From: GCA-002712045 sp028112705
GTDB taxonomy: Bacteria; Pseudomonadota; Alphaproteobacteria; Rhodobacterales; Rhodobacteraceae
Length of the DNA: 64,000 bases
Assembly: GCA_028112705.1 (NCBI GenBank)
Contig: JAOGYN010000004.1
Location: 1-64,000 of the forward strand
Direction of reading: 5' to 3'
In this document: piece after piece, positions 44,811-54,442 of the stretch
Layout: each line of letters begins with the position of its first letter
How positions within the stretch are numbered: the first letter of the stretch is position 1
Notes under the pieces: generated by a model
Told to the model about the DNA's origin: nothing
The model's database searches: none
What the model saw: the letters and a program-made list of their open reading frames with translations, nothing else
Program-made: the position numbers and the translations under genes

Positions 44811-46190
44811 CTAAAAAGACTTTCCACCTAATCGCTCAAATAACTTACAATAAGCTTCCTGACCCCTTATAAAATTTTTCAGCCGGAAAAATTCATTTGG
44901 AGCATGCAGATTTTCATCACCTACCGAAAAACCAAACATTGTTCCATATACGCCCAACTCTTTTAAGAAAATTGTCATAATAGGAATGGAACCTCCAAGT
45001 CGTGTCACATACGGCTCCATATCATAAACCTCCTCTAGAATCTCCCTAGCCACCTGATTTGCATTGTGGCTGCGAGGCATAACAAATGGGTCTGCACTAC
45101 CAGCTAGTTGCTGAACTTCTGATTTAACACCAGCTGGTAAATGTTTATCCACGTGCCTACAAATAAGATTATAAATTACTTCTGGGCTTTGGTTGGAAAC
45201 TAATCGACATGTAATTTTAACGCTAGCCTCTGACGGATGGACCGTTTTACTGCCCATACCTTGGTATCCACCAAAGATACCATTCACATCTAGCGTAGGC
45301 CTAGCCCAAAGTCGTTCTCTGGTTGAGTAACCTTCTTCACCATGCAACCCAGTAACCTTTAGCTCTTTTATATAAGCTTCTTCGTCATAAGGCACCCTGG
45401 CAATATCTGCTCTCTCTTCATCACTAAGCTCCAACACATCATCATAAAATCCATCAATAGTGATTTTACCATTGCTATCCTTCATTGAGGCTACCAATTG
45501 ACTTAGTGCCATTAACGGGTTCGCTATAGCGCCACCATGTAACCCAGAGTGTTGATCAGTCATAGGACCAATAATCTTTATTTCCGCACCCACCAATCCT
45601 TTCAGACCAGTTACCAAGTTTGGTTCATCTGCGGTCCATTGTAGTCCATCAGAAGAAAAAATCATATCGCAAGATAGTTTCTGACGGTTTTTAGCAATAA
45701 ATTCTGGTAGTTGTGGAGATCCAATCTCTTCCTGCCCTTCAAATAAAAATTTCACATTGACTGGCAGTTTCCCTGTGGTTTTTTTTATTGCCTCAAATGA
45801 AATAATCGGTATCAGCATTCCACCCTTATCGTCAGAAGCGCCTCTTCCAAAAACGTTACCATCACGTATTTCTGGCTCAAATGGGGGAGTGTCCCATAAA
45901 TCGTAAGGGTCAGCAGGTTGTACATCAAAATGTCCATAAATGAGAACAGTAGGTTTTTCATCACCGGCATGCATCCAATCTGCATAAACACAAGGGTGTC
46001 CACCTGTTTGCATAACCTCAACATTCTCACCACCCGCATGAGTGATTCTGGTTGCAACCCAGTTAGCTGCATCCACAACATCCTTCTCAAATTCTGAAGA
46101 GGCTGAAACTGAAGGAATTTTAACAAACTCTATTAACTCTGATAAAAAACGGTCCTGTTCTTTATCAAGAAAGCTTTTCCAGTTTGACAT
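44811..46190 (-). CDS. M20 family dipeptidase (carnosinase/CNDP-like)
   Basis: A 459-residue zinc peptidase. Metal ligands are in LIYGHFDVQPAD, RGASDDKGGML and FEGQEEIGSP; the dimerisation domain contains DQHSGLHGG. This is the CNDP-like dipeptidase group that cleaves dipeptides or beta-alanyl compounds. It is monocistronic and cytoplasmic. The start at 46190 gives a normal N-terminus (SNWKSFLDKEQDRFL). Confidence 0.92.
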   Translation of the reverse strand: MSNWKSFLDKEQDRFLSELIEFVKIPSVSASSEFEKDVVDAANWVATRITHAGGENVEVMQTGGHPCVYADWMHAGDEKPTVLIYGHFDVQPADPYDLWDTPPFEPEIRDGNVFGRGASDDKGGMLIPIISFEAIKKTTGKLPVNVKFLFEGQEEIGSPQLPEFIAKNRQKLSCDMIFSSDGLQWTADEPNLVTGLKGLVGAEIKIIGPMTDQHSGLHGGAIANPLMALSQLVASMKDSNGKITIDGFYDDVLELSDEERADIARVPYDEEAYIKELKVTGLHGEEGYSTRERLWARPTLDVNGIFGGYQGMGSKTVHPSEASVKITCRLVSNQSPEVIYNLICRHVDKHLPAGVKSEVQQLAGSADPFVMPRSHNANQVAREILEEVYDMEPYVTRLGGSIPIMTIFLKELGVYGTMFGFSVGDENLHAPNEFFRLKNFIRGQEAYCKLFERLGGKSF

Positions 46191-46319
46191 GAATTATCCA
46201 ATTCTACATATTAAATTATTTATAATAATTAAAAGTAACCAAATTTATGCTACCTCGTAAACAACATTTTATACAAAAATATTTTATATTCATTTTTTAC
46301 GTAGCTTAAGGAGAAAATT

Positions 46320-47285
46320 TTGGCAAAATTTCCAATAGTCGATATTGAAAAGTATTTTAATAGCAATAAAATTGAAAAGGAAAATTATAGCCAAGAAGTA
46401 GATGCGATTTGTCGAAACAGTGGTTTCTTGGCAATAAAAAACCATGGTATTGAGCAATCAGTAATAGATGGTATTTGGAATGCTACAGAAAGATTTTTTT
46501 TACTCTCAGATAATAAGAAGAATGAATCAAAAGCACCTTTTGATGGCTATCCATATGGGTATTTGGGCCCTGGAAAAGAAGCCTTAGCTGCTTCACAAGG
46601 CATGAACACACCTCCGGATTTAAAAGAAAGCTTTAATGGGGGTCCTATTTTAACACCAGCAAACATTACTGATAGTGATGCTTTGTCATTTTGTTATGCC
46701 AACACGATTTGGCCAAACTCTCCAGTAGAATTTGAATCTACTTGGATAGCATACTATCAACAAATGGAAATTTTAGCATCTAAAATAATGCAATTATTTG
46801 CAACTGCTTTAAGGTTAGAGGAAAAATTTTTTGATCCATACATAGATCAACCAATTTCCGCTTTAAGAGCCCTCAATTATCCCGCACAAAAAAGGCCACC
46901 TGAAATTGGACAATTGAGAGCTGGAGCACATAGCGATTACGGGAGTTTAACCATCTTATTACCTGAAGAGAATTCGGTGGGTTTGGAAATTCTGACTCTA
47001 AGTGGGCAATGGGAACTGGTGCCTGCAATTCCAAACACATTTATAATTAATATAGGGGATCTCATGGCTAGATGGACTAATGATCGCTGGATTTCCACAC
47101 TTCACCGCGTAGTAAACAAAGGATCTACAAATAAGCGACAATCGTTAGCCTACTTTCATCAACCAAATTGGAACGCAGAAATACAATGTCTTTCTTGCTG
47201 CTTACAAGATGGTGAATTACCAAAATACCCGCCAGTTAAATCAGGCCCTTATTTGATGGAAAAATTTAAATCAACAAATCGATAA
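46320..47285 (+). CDS. 2-Oxoglutarate/Fe(II)-dependent oxygenase, isopenicillin N synthase-like
   Basis: A 321-residue non-haem iron oxygenase. The N-terminal half has GFLAIKNHGIEQSVIDG; iron ligands are His and Asp in AGAHSDYGSLTIL and the second His in STLHRVVN; the co-substrate Arg is in RQSLAYFHQPN. The start is TTG, supported by AAGGAG at 46308-46313. The family is large (isopenicillin N synthase, ethylene-forming enzyme, plant-type hydroxylases); the substrate cannot be read. It is convergent with the rhodanese gene. Confidence 0.9.
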   Translation: MAKFPIVDIEKYFNSNKIEKENYSQEVDAICRNSGFLAIKNHGIEQSVIDGIWNATERFFLLSDNKKNESKAPFDGYPYGYLGPGKEALAASQGMNTPPDLKESFNGGPILTPANITDSDALSFCYANTIWPNSPVEFESTWIAYYQQMEILASKIMQLFATALRLEEKFFDPYIDQPISALRALNYPAQKRPPEIGQLRAGAHSDYGSLTILLPEENSVGLEILTLSGQWELVPAIPNTFIINIGDLMARWTNDRWISTLHRVVNKGSTNKRQSLAYFHQPNWNAEIQCLSCCLQDGELPKYPPVKSGPYLMEKFKSTNR

Positions 47286-47294
47286 TAGCTACAA

Positions 47295-47693
47295 TCAATC
47301 TAACGTTTCAACATCTCCATCAGCCTTTTTCCAAGCCATAAAACCACCTTCAATATGAAGAACGGGTTTTAAGCCCATATCCATAGCTGTTTTAGCACTC
47401 AACGCAGAACGCCAAGCGCTGGCACAATAAAACACATAAGTTTTATCCTGATTAAATATTTCTTTATGATAAGGACTTTCTGGATCGATCCAAAACTCAA
47501 GCATTCCTCGTGGACATGAAAAAGCTCCTGGTATCTTTCCTTCTCTTTTTAATTCTCTAATATCACGTAAATCAATTAGTATATGTTTTTCGCTCGAAAC
47601 AATTTTCTTTGCCTCTTCTATTGATATAGTTTCGACAATTTTATTTGCCTCGGCAATTAAAGATTTTGTACTTTTGACTATTTCTTGGGCCAT
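47295..47693 (-). CDS. Rhodanese-like domain protein
   Basis: A 132-residue single rhodanese domain. ILIDLRDIRELKREGKIPGA is the CH2A-type region and the active-site loop is FYCASAWRSA with the sulfur-carrying Cys. No signal peptide is seen, so it is cytoplasmic. It may transfer sulfur or serve in cyanide or thiosulfate metabolism. It is monocistronic. Confidence 0.9.
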   Translation of the reverse strand: MAQEIVKSTKSLIAEANKIVETISIEEAKKIVSSEKHILIDLRDIRELKREGKIPGAFSCPRGMLEFWIDPESPYHKEIFNQDKTYVFYCASAWRSALSAKTAMDMGLKPVLHIEGGFMAWKKADGDVETLD

Positions 47694-47809
47694 TAAAGCT
47701 CCTTCATAATTTAAAATATTTTTATTATATTGATTTTTGTATTGCTTTTTAATGTTTCATCTTAATATTTGATTAAAGAAAACATTAGCAAAGAATTTAA
47801 GGGGTTAAA

Positions 47810-48874
47810 ATGCTTGAACAGAATATTAATGTAGATTCACTAAAAAAGCTTCAATGGAAAATTATGCAAAATGTTGCTGCTGGTGCAATTATTCCATTAA
47901 TGCGTATAGGAGATGAGTTGGGATTATTCAAAAAACTGGCAGATGGTGGGCCATACACAGTAGAAGAATTCAGCAGCGCTGCAAAAATTGATCAAAGATA
48001 TTGCAAAGAATGGCTCAACGCGATGTGTGCTGCTGGCTTTTGCTCTCATGATAGTGAGTTAATTAGGTTCCACTTAAATCCCGAACAACAGGCTGTATTT
48101 GCCAATGAAGATAGTCCTGCACTAATGATTGGTGCATATGATGTTCTTTCTGGCAATATTCACAATATTGAAAAAGTTAAAAAAGCATTCGAAACTGGTA
48201 AAGGGGTCCCCTATGGGGAATCTCATCCATGCATATTTCAAGGTACCGCTCGTTTTTTTCGGCCCTCATATTCCTCAAATTTAATTCAAAAATGGCTTCC
48301 TAAACTCTCAAGAGCAACAGAAATCTTGGAAAACGGAGGGAAGTTTGCTGATATTGGTTGCGGCTTTGGGTTATCAACGCTCATGATAGCCGAAGCATTT
48401 CCGACTGCTAAAATTTCTGGATTTGATATTCATGAACCCTCAATAAAATCTGCGAAAAAATACGCTATTGATGCCGATCTAGACGATAAAATTTCTTATA
48501 GCGTATCGGATGCAAAAAGCTACGTAGGTGAATTTGATCTATTAGCATTCTTTGATTGTCTCCATGATATGGGGGATCCTCTTGGAGCGGCTAAGTATGC
48601 CTATCAACATCTATCAAAAGATGGTTTCATAATATTAATTGAACCTACTGCTTCAGATAATCCAACCGAAAACTTCAATACGATTGGACAAATGTATTAT
48701 TCATTTTCAACGATGGGCTGTGTGCCCACTTCAAAATCACAAGAGGTGGGTCTTGCTCTTGGCGCTCAAGCTGGACCAAAAAAACTTATAGATATTTTGC
48801 TGGAAGCTGGGTTTAAAAATGCAAAAATAGTTTATAAAAATGCAACTAATATGGTGATAGAAGCTCAAAAATAA
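47810..48874 (+). CDS. SAM-dependent methyltransferase with N-terminal winged helix
   Basis: A 354-residue protein. The N-terminal 90 residues form a winged-helix dimerisation domain (DELGLFKKLADGGPYTVEEF), and the SAM-binding motif FADIGCGFGLSTLMIAEAFP is near residue 180, followed by the acidic post-motif GFDIHEP. It resembles O-methyltransferases of the Rv2258c-like group. It precedes the sulfatase gene by 22 bases on the same strand and they may be cotranscribed. The substrate is unknown. Confidence 0.88.
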   Translation: MLEQNINVDSLKKLQWKIMQNVAAGAIIPLMRIGDELGLFKKLADGGPYTVEEFSSAAKIDQRYCKEWLNAMCAAGFCSHDSELIRFHLNPEQQAVFANEDSPALMIGAYDVLSGNIHNIEKVKKAFETGKGVPYGESHPCIFQGTARFFRPSYSSNLIQKWLPKLSRATEILENGGKFADIGCGFGLSTLMIAEAFPTAKISGFDIHEPSIKSAKKYAIDADLDDKISYSVSDAKSYVGEFDLLAFFDCLHDMGDPLGAAKYAYQHLSKDGFIILIEPTASDNPTENFNTIGQMYYSFSTMGCVPTSKSQEVGLALGAQAGPKKLIDILLEAGFKNAKIVYKNATNMVIEAQK

Positions 48875-48896
48875 AACTCAACTAAATGGACTATTT

Positions 48897-50459
48897 ATGA
48901 AAAAGAGACCAAACTTTATTATATTTATTACAGATCAACATCGGGCAGATTGGTTGGGTTGCTACGGGCATCCAGTCATTAAAACGCCAAATATTGATAA
49001 AATTGCCTCATCGGGAACCCGTTTTAATAATTTTCATGTTGCTTCACCTGTTTGCATGCCCAATAGAGCCTCATTATTAACAGGCAGATACCCTAGCCAA
49101 CATGGCTTAAGATATAATGGGTGCACTCTACCACTCAGAGCAAATACATTTGTTGACGTCTTAGCTTCATCTGGGTACCGAACCGCTACGATTGGGAAAA
49201 GTCATATACAACCTTTTACTGACCAAGAGCCTTATTATAAAAATTCCAAAAAAATTGGTCCCATAAAAGAAGCATGGAAACCTGAGATTGGCAATTTCGA
49301 ACAGGAAGAACCTGGTCAATATTTAGCTGATGGAAGATACCAGTTTATAACACCCTATTATGGATATCAGCACGTTGATATGGTTACTTCGCATGGTGAT
49401 CGTTGTGGCGGACATTATAGACAGTGGTTCCGCAAAAATGCCCCAGATTGGGAATCATTGCAAAATAACGATAATGAATTACCTCATAATTATTCGTGTC
49501 CACAGGCCTATAGAACTCCAATTTCTGAGGAACTTTACCCGACCTCTTATATAAAAAACCAAACAATTAATTACTTAAAAAATCATTATAAAGATAAAGA
49601 TCCATTTTTTCTTTTTGTTTCATTTCCAGACCCCCACCATCCTTTTAATCCTCCAGGTAAATACTGGGATATGTACTCGCCCGAAGACTTTAACGTTAAT
49701 TTACCTTATGAAACTCACAAAAACCCAACGCCTCCAATGAAATGGCTATACGATAATTGGAAAAATGACTCTGGCCAATTCAGTCCTCAAACAGCCATGA
49801 TGCTAGATAATGAAAAAATTAAACAAGCCATGGCCTTGACTGGTGGGATGATCTCAATGGTAGATGATGCGATAGGTGACATTATGAGTGTTTTAAATAA
49901 TAGTGACCAAGCCGAAAATACAATTGTTTGTTTCAATTCTGATCATGGAGATTATTTGGGAGACTTTAACATGCTATTAAAAGGTGCTCTACCATTTAAT
50001 TCTGTGACTAATGTTCCTTTTATTTGGTCTGATCCTCAAAATGAAACAAGGCAAACATCAGATGATCTAGCTTCAACAATCGATATTTCTACCACAATTT
50101 TGGATCGTGCTGGTATAGCTCCTTTTAACGGCATGAAAGGAAAATCTTTGATATCATCTATCCAAGGTGAGGCCTTCACACGAGAACATTTATTAATAGA
50201 ATATAATGATGGTGGTGCTCGATTAGGCTTTGAAACTCCTGCCAGAGTGCGAACAATAATAACAAGTTCATACAAATTTAATATCTATTTGGATCAGGAT
50301 TGGGGGGAATTATACGATTTGACCATTGATCCTTCTGAAACTAATAATCTGTGGGATGATCTTAATTATAGCGGTATCAAGGCCAAATTATCATTATCAA
50401 TGAACCAAGAATTGATAGGCTTAATGGATGAAAGCCCTAAATCCAAACGCCCTGCTTAA
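48897..50459 (+). CDS. Sulfatase, Cys-type
   Basis: A 520-residue arylsulfatase-fold enzyme. The active-site signature is CMPNR, with Cys53 to be converted to formylglycine, followed by ASLLTGRYPSQHG. Metal ligands lie in ITDQHRADW and in FNSDHGDYLGD. No signal peptide is visible, so it acts in the cytoplasm, as in choline sulfatase-type enzymes or for intracellular sulfate esters. No formylglycine-generating enzyme is in the window. The substrate is unknown. Confidence 0.91.
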   Translation: MKKRPNFIIFITDQHRADWLGCYGHPVIKTPNIDKIASSGTRFNNFHVASPVCMPNRASLLTGRYPSQHGLRYNGCTLPLRANTFVDVLASSGYRTATIGKSHIQPFTDQEPYYKNSKKIGPIKEAWKPEIGNFEQEEPGQYLADGRYQFITPYYGYQHVDMVTSHGDRCGGHYRQWFRKNAPDWESLQNNDNELPHNYSCPQAYRTPISEELYPTSYIKNQTINYLKNHYKDKDPFFLFVSFPDPHHPFNPPGKYWDMYSPEDFNVNLPYETHKNPTPPMKWLYDNWKNDSGQFSPQTAMMLDNEKIKQAMALTGGMISMVDDAIGDIMSVLNNSDQAENTIVCFNSDHGDYLGDFNMLLKGALPFNSVTNVPFIWSDPQNETRQTSDDLASTIDISTTILDRAGIAPFNGMKGKSLISSIQGEAFTREHLLIEYNDGGARLGFETPARVRTIITSSYKFNIYLDQDWGELYDLTIDPSETNNLWDDLNYSGIKAKLSLSMNQELIGLMDESPKSKRPA

Positions 50460-50471
50460 GTAGCAATTAAC

Positions 50472-51227
50472 CTATTTAAGCATAGCATTCATGGCAGCCT
50501 TAGTTTCATCACCATACCAACCATCTTTTGGTACGCCTGAGTCATGTTTCATTAATTCATTAATCTTGTCGATTGACGTTCCACGTATTTGCCTTTTTAT
50601 CCGTCCATAGGTATTTTTCGGTATATTGGCATAATCTTTTGCAACGATTAACGCTCTAGTGAAAGCCTCACCCACATCAGCAATTTCATCAATAACACCA
50701 CAATTTAGAGCCTGTTCTGCTCTAATAGGGTTTCCACTCTGCATTAACCTACGCAACTCAGCTGGACCTAACATGGACCTAGCAATTTCAAGAAGTGGCT
50801 GAGGAAAATCCACTCCAACCCTAGCCTCAGCTAATCCATACATACTTTTTGGTCCAGCAACTCGATAGTCACTTGTTAAGATGAAGAAAAACCCTCCAGC
50901 AATTGCGGCGCCCTCAGCTGCAACTATAATCGGTTTTGAAAACTGAAACAGTTTGGAAAAAGTCAAATTCAAACCTTTCACCATCGCGTGCTGCTCAACT
51001 GCACTAAAGTTTTGAGCATCTTTCAGATTAATTCCTGCAGAGAAAACTTTAAATGAACTATTGATTACTAATGATCTTACAGAAGTATCAGCTTCCAATT
51101 CTGTGAGTAATTTAACCAGATACATCAGATTCTCAGAAGTTAAAGCATTTACTGGGGCGCAGTCCATCGTTAAACTAACAATCCCATCACCATGATTTTC
51201 TTTTATTACCCATCCTTCTTTAACCAT
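50472..51227 (-). CDS. Enoyl-CoA hydratase/isomerase family protein, delta3-delta2 isomerase-like
   Basis: A 251-residue crotonase-fold protein. The two oxyanion segments read FSAGINLKD and AAEGAAIAGGFFF. The N-terminal CAPVNALTSENL and the YGLAEARVGVDFP block resemble mitochondrial enoyl-CoA isomerase (ECI1), which moves double bonds during unsaturated fatty acid oxidation. The frame opens at 51308, but the ATG at 51227, with AGGA eight bases upstream, gives a normal N-terminus. It is monocistronic. Confidence 0.85.
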   Translation of the reverse strand: MVKEGWVIKENHGDGIVSLTMDCAPVNALTSENLMYLVKLLTELEADTSVRSLVINSSFKVFSAGINLKDAQNFSAVEQHAMVKGLNLTFSKLFQFSKPIIVAAEGAAIAGGFFFILTSDYRVAGPKSMYGLAEARVGVDFPQPLLEIARSMLGPAELRRLMQSGNPIRAEQALNCGVIDEIADVGEAFTRALIVAKDYANIPKNTYGRIKRQIRGTSIDKINELMKHDSGVPKDGWYGDETKAAMNAMLK

Positions 51228-51394
51228 TTTACAATTCCTAATAAAATTATTATTCAAAGACATAGTATTAGTAAAAATTCTCACCAAATCCTTATGTGAA
51301 TCTAACATTTATTGACATTTTATAACAATAGTATTTAATTTAATTTAGATCAGAAATATAAATAATCGTTGCCTGAGATAGGATTAATTAAAAC

Positions 51395-52000
51395 ATGAAG
51401 CTACACTTCGCAAGAAACAGCAGAGCAGTAAGAGTGGCCTGGCTATTTGAAGAACTAGGTTTAGATTATCAAATTAGAAGATTTGACCTGGGTGGTAAGG
51501 AGATGAGATCTCCCGAGTATTTGAAACTACATCCCATGGGCCGAGTGCCCACACTTGAAGATGGCTCTATTAAAATATTTGAATCAGGCGCTATTATTCA
51601 ATATATTTTGGAAAAAAATAAAAATCTAAAATTAGCGCCCTTAAGTAATGATCCAGAATTTGCCAACTATCTCCAATGGTTCCATTATGCTGAAGGCATG
51701 ATTATGCCACCGATGAATATAATTGTAGTTGAAACGATTTTGTTACCCCCTGAACGTAGAAATGAAATTAATGTGAAAAGAGCAACTAAACTATTGGGAC
51801 AAATGCTGACTGCTGTTGAGTCTCACTTGTCTGGAAGAAATTATCTTGCAGGGGATTTTTCTGCAGCAGACTTAATGACAGGACATGCTGTAATAATGGC
51901 AAGCAGGCTTGGTGCTGACATTTCTGACAAGCCAAACCTAAAAACATATATCGAAAGGTTAACAGCTAGGACTGCATTTAAAAAAGCATCCAGTTTATAA
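51395..52000 (+). CDS. Glutathione S-transferase-like protein
   Basis: A 201-residue protein with the thioredoxin-fold half (MKLHFARNSRAVRVAWLFEE, GRVPTLEDG, FESGAIIQYILE) and the helical half containing GRNYLAGDFSAADLMTGH. It looks like the bacterial beta/zeta-type GSTs. The catalytic residue is probably Ser10 or Asn9. It stands alone. Confidence 0.89.
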   Translation: MKLHFARNSRAVRVAWLFEELGLDYQIRRFDLGGKEMRSPEYLKLHPMGRVPTLEDGSIKIFESGAIIQYILEKNKNLKLAPLSNDPEFANYLQWFHYAEGMIMPPMNIIVVETILLPPERRNEINVKRATKLLGQMLTAVESHLSGRNYLAGDFSAADLMTGHAVIMASRLGADISDKPNLKTYIERLTARTAFKKASSL

Positions 52001-52031
52001 ATTTTATTTAAGCTGAGTTATCTATCTTTTA

Positions 52032-53498
52032 TTATAGACTCACACTCTCTGAATTCATTAATTCTTGAGCTAGTCTTTTACCACCTTCAACGCCCCACTG
52101 ATCAAAGCTATTGATATCCCAAATAAATCCACACACGATTGTGATATATTCATATAAAGCAAACAACCTGCCAATAGCATAAGGAGATGTTACCTCCCAA
52201 CTAATTAAGTTAGAAGGCCTATTACCCTCACAATTCTTATGCGCATCTAATTGATCTGATGAGCCAAATGCCAATACATTTGCCTGAGCCAACACATTTG
52301 ATAATAAGAATTGATGACTTCTTTTGTGATCCACCGGACCACTTTCTAAATCTGATCTTCTGGTAAAAAGTATATCTACTGGATTAATCTCAACACCTTG
52401 CATCAAAAACTGTCCAAAACTATGCTGCCAGTTTGACCCCATATCACCCCAAATCAGTGGCGCTGCAGGCATTTTAAGAGCAGAACCCTGCAGATCAACA
52501 CTTTTCCCATTACTCTCCATTTCCAATTGCTGAACCCAAGAAATAAACTTTTTTAATCCAAACTCATACGGTAAAATGGCATGTGCTCTACGTTCAAGAA
52601 AATTACGATTCCAAATTCTTAAAAGTGCTAATAGCATAGGAATATTTTTTTCAAATGGTGTTTCTGCAAAATGCCGATCCATTGCATAACCACCTTCTAA
52701 AAACTTCTTAAAATTTTCAATGCCAAGCCCCAGCATCAAAGGTAATCCAAACGATGACCAAACTGAAAATCTACCTCCAATACTTTTTGATACCTCAAAA
52801 ACTTGGTCCGGCGAAATACCCCATGAAATAGCTTTCTTTGGAAAAGCAGTAACCGCAACCATTGATTTCTCATACTGAACGCCACTATCCAAAAGCCATT
52901 TCTGCACTATCTTCGCATTCTCCAGGACTTCAACGGTATTAAATGATTTTGAAGATATGATAACTAATGTAGATATAGGGTCGCATGAGGATAAAATTTC
53001 AGATATGTGCGTCAGATCCACGCTAGAAACAAAATACAAGTCAAGTCCAGTGATATAATTCTTCAGAATTTCTGCAGCAGCCGATGAGCCTAAATTAGAA
53101 CCACCAATGCCAATGTTTATTATCGATTTAAATCTATTTCCCTGTCTCACTTTTGAAACAAACCTTTCCAACCTGATCCATTCCTGAGAAGTAAACCTAT
53201 TCGGATTGCGTAATCCTATATGCTCTACTGATAGGTTTTCTGAAGTATTAATTATTTTTCCATCCAGAAGTGTTTGGATTTTTTTTGAAACATTAGCACT
53301 ACCAGCTAAATCCAATAAATCGTTTAATATATCTTCCGTTATATGGTTTCGTGTCAAATCAATCTTTAAATCATCTAAACTAAATATAAGCGAGCTTTTA
53401 CGGTTTTTTTTGTGAATTAAACTCTCAAGACTATACTCACGAATAGCCATTGCTTTTTTTCTCAAGATTGGCGTTATTGGATTATCAGAAAGTTGCAT
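52032..53498 (-). CDS. pgi: Glucose-6-phosphate isomerase
   Basis: A 488-residue cytoplasmic enzyme of glycolysis that interconverts glucose-6-phosphate and fructose-6-phosphate. Family signatures are present: SIGGRFSVWSSFGLPL, the catalytic Glu in MESNGKSVD, and the C-terminal VEGGKRLAQ with the conserved Lys. The block that normally ends in HQG reads QHSFGQFLMQG here, so the ring-opening His (His388 in the rabbit enzyme) is Met366. This could lower the activity or alter the anomer step, but other family features are complete. It is shorter than the E. coli enzyme (549 residues), as is common in alphaproteobacteria. It stands alone. Confidence 0.93.
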   Translation of the reverse strand: MQLSDNPITPILRKKAMAIREYSLESLIHKKNRKSSLIFSLDDLKIDLTRNHITEDILNDLLDLAGSANVSKKIQTLLDGKIINTSENLSVEHIGLRNPNRFTSQEWIRLERFVSKVRQGNRFKSIINIGIGGSNLGSSAAAEILKNYITGLDLYFVSSVDLTHISEILSSCDPISTLVIISSKSFNTVEVLENAKIVQKWLLDSGVQYEKSMVAVTAFPKKAISWGISPDQVFEVSKSIGGRFSVWSSFGLPLMLGLGIENFKKFLEGGYAMDRHFAETPFEKNIPMLLALLRIWNRNFLERRAHAILPYEFGLKKFISWVQQLEMESNGKSVDLQGSALKMPAAPLIWGDMGSNWQHSFGQFLMQGVEINPVDILFTRRSDLESGPVDHKRSHQFLLSNVLAQANVLAFGSSDQLDAHKNCEGNRPSNLISWEVTSPYAIGRLFALYEYITIVCGFIWDINSFDQWGVEGGKRLAQELMNSESVSL

Positions 53499-53774
53499 TA
53501 ACTAGCCTTGAATATTAAAATTTAATTGTTCTTATTATATCTTATCAAGCTCCAGTAGTCCTTTAAAGGGTATCCTTATAGATTTATCAATTATCTGCTA
53601 ATTAACATATTTATAATACTCTACCAGATTTACATTCTTGTATTAATCTCCAAATATCAAGCAATTACATTTAATAAGGATACCTGTGACCGTACAATTT
53701 AATCTTACAATCATTATTGAGATTCTGTTATAAACAATAAATTAATAAATGATTTAGTAAGAGAAATATCAAAA
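53499..53774. other. Gene-free divergent interval
   Basis: 276 bases between pgi and nth hold no supported gene. The region is very AT-rich and should contain the promoters of both flanking genes; I see no repeat or terminator. Confidence 0.35.
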
Positions 53775-54428
53775 ATGTTAAAAAAAGATAAAGCAACTTT
53801 TATTATGGAACATTTAAATTTTCATTATAAAGAAACACCTATTCCACTTAGTCACTCTAACAACTTTGAATTATTAATTGCTGTTTTGTTGAGTGCTCAA
53901 TGCACAGATGAACGCGTTAACCAAGTGACACCCAATCTATTTGAGCTTGCTAACAACTCATTTGATATGATGAGCGTGCCAGTCGATGAAATTTACAATA
54001 TAATTCGTCCTTGTGGACTGGCTCCACAAAAATCCAAGGCTATTCATAATTTGTCACTAATATTAGTTGAAAAGTATGATGGTGAAGTTCCCAATGATAT
54101 AAACGCTTTGGAAACCTTGCCAGGTGTAGGACATAAGACTGCCAGCGTTGTCATCTCTCAAGGTTTTGGCCAGCCTGCATTTCCAGTAGATACTCATATA
54201 CATCGTTTGGCTCAGCGTTGGGGATTAACTAACGGTAAAAATGTCAAACAAACTGAGCTTGATCTAAGGAAACTTTTCCCACGTAATTCATGGAATAAAC
54301 TCCATTTACAAATTATTTTTTACGGTAGAGAGTTTTGCTCTGCCAGGGGCTGCGATGGTCGGATATGCCAAATTTGCAAAACATGCTACCCAAATAGGAA
54401 AAGTGCATTTAAGGCTAAAAAGCCATAA
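53775..54428 (+). CDS. nth: Endonuclease III, DNA glycosylase/AP lyase
   Basis: A 217-residue base-excision repair enzyme that removes oxidised pyrimidines. The helix-hairpin-helix reads LPGVGHKTASV with the catalytic Lys, and the catalytic Asp follows in PVDTHIHRLA. The C-terminal iron-sulfur region is unusual: FCSARGCDGRICQICKTCYP has five Cys and does not follow the common C-x6-C-x2-C-x5-C spacing. A cluster is still possible with other spacing. The D-cysteine desulfhydrase-like gene starts 14 bases later. Confidence 0.92.
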   Translation: MLKKDKATFIMEHLNFHYKETPIPLSHSNNFELLIAVLLSAQCTDERVNQVTPNLFELANNSFDMMSVPVDEIYNIIRPCGLAPQKSKAIHNLSLILVEKYDGEVPNDINALETLPGVGHKTASVVISQGFGQPAFPVDTHIHRLAQRWGLTNGKNVKQTELDLRKLFPRNSWNKLHLQIIFYGREFCSARGCDGRICQICKTCYPNRKSAFKAKKP

Positions 54429-54442
54429 AAAAGGATCTAAAC

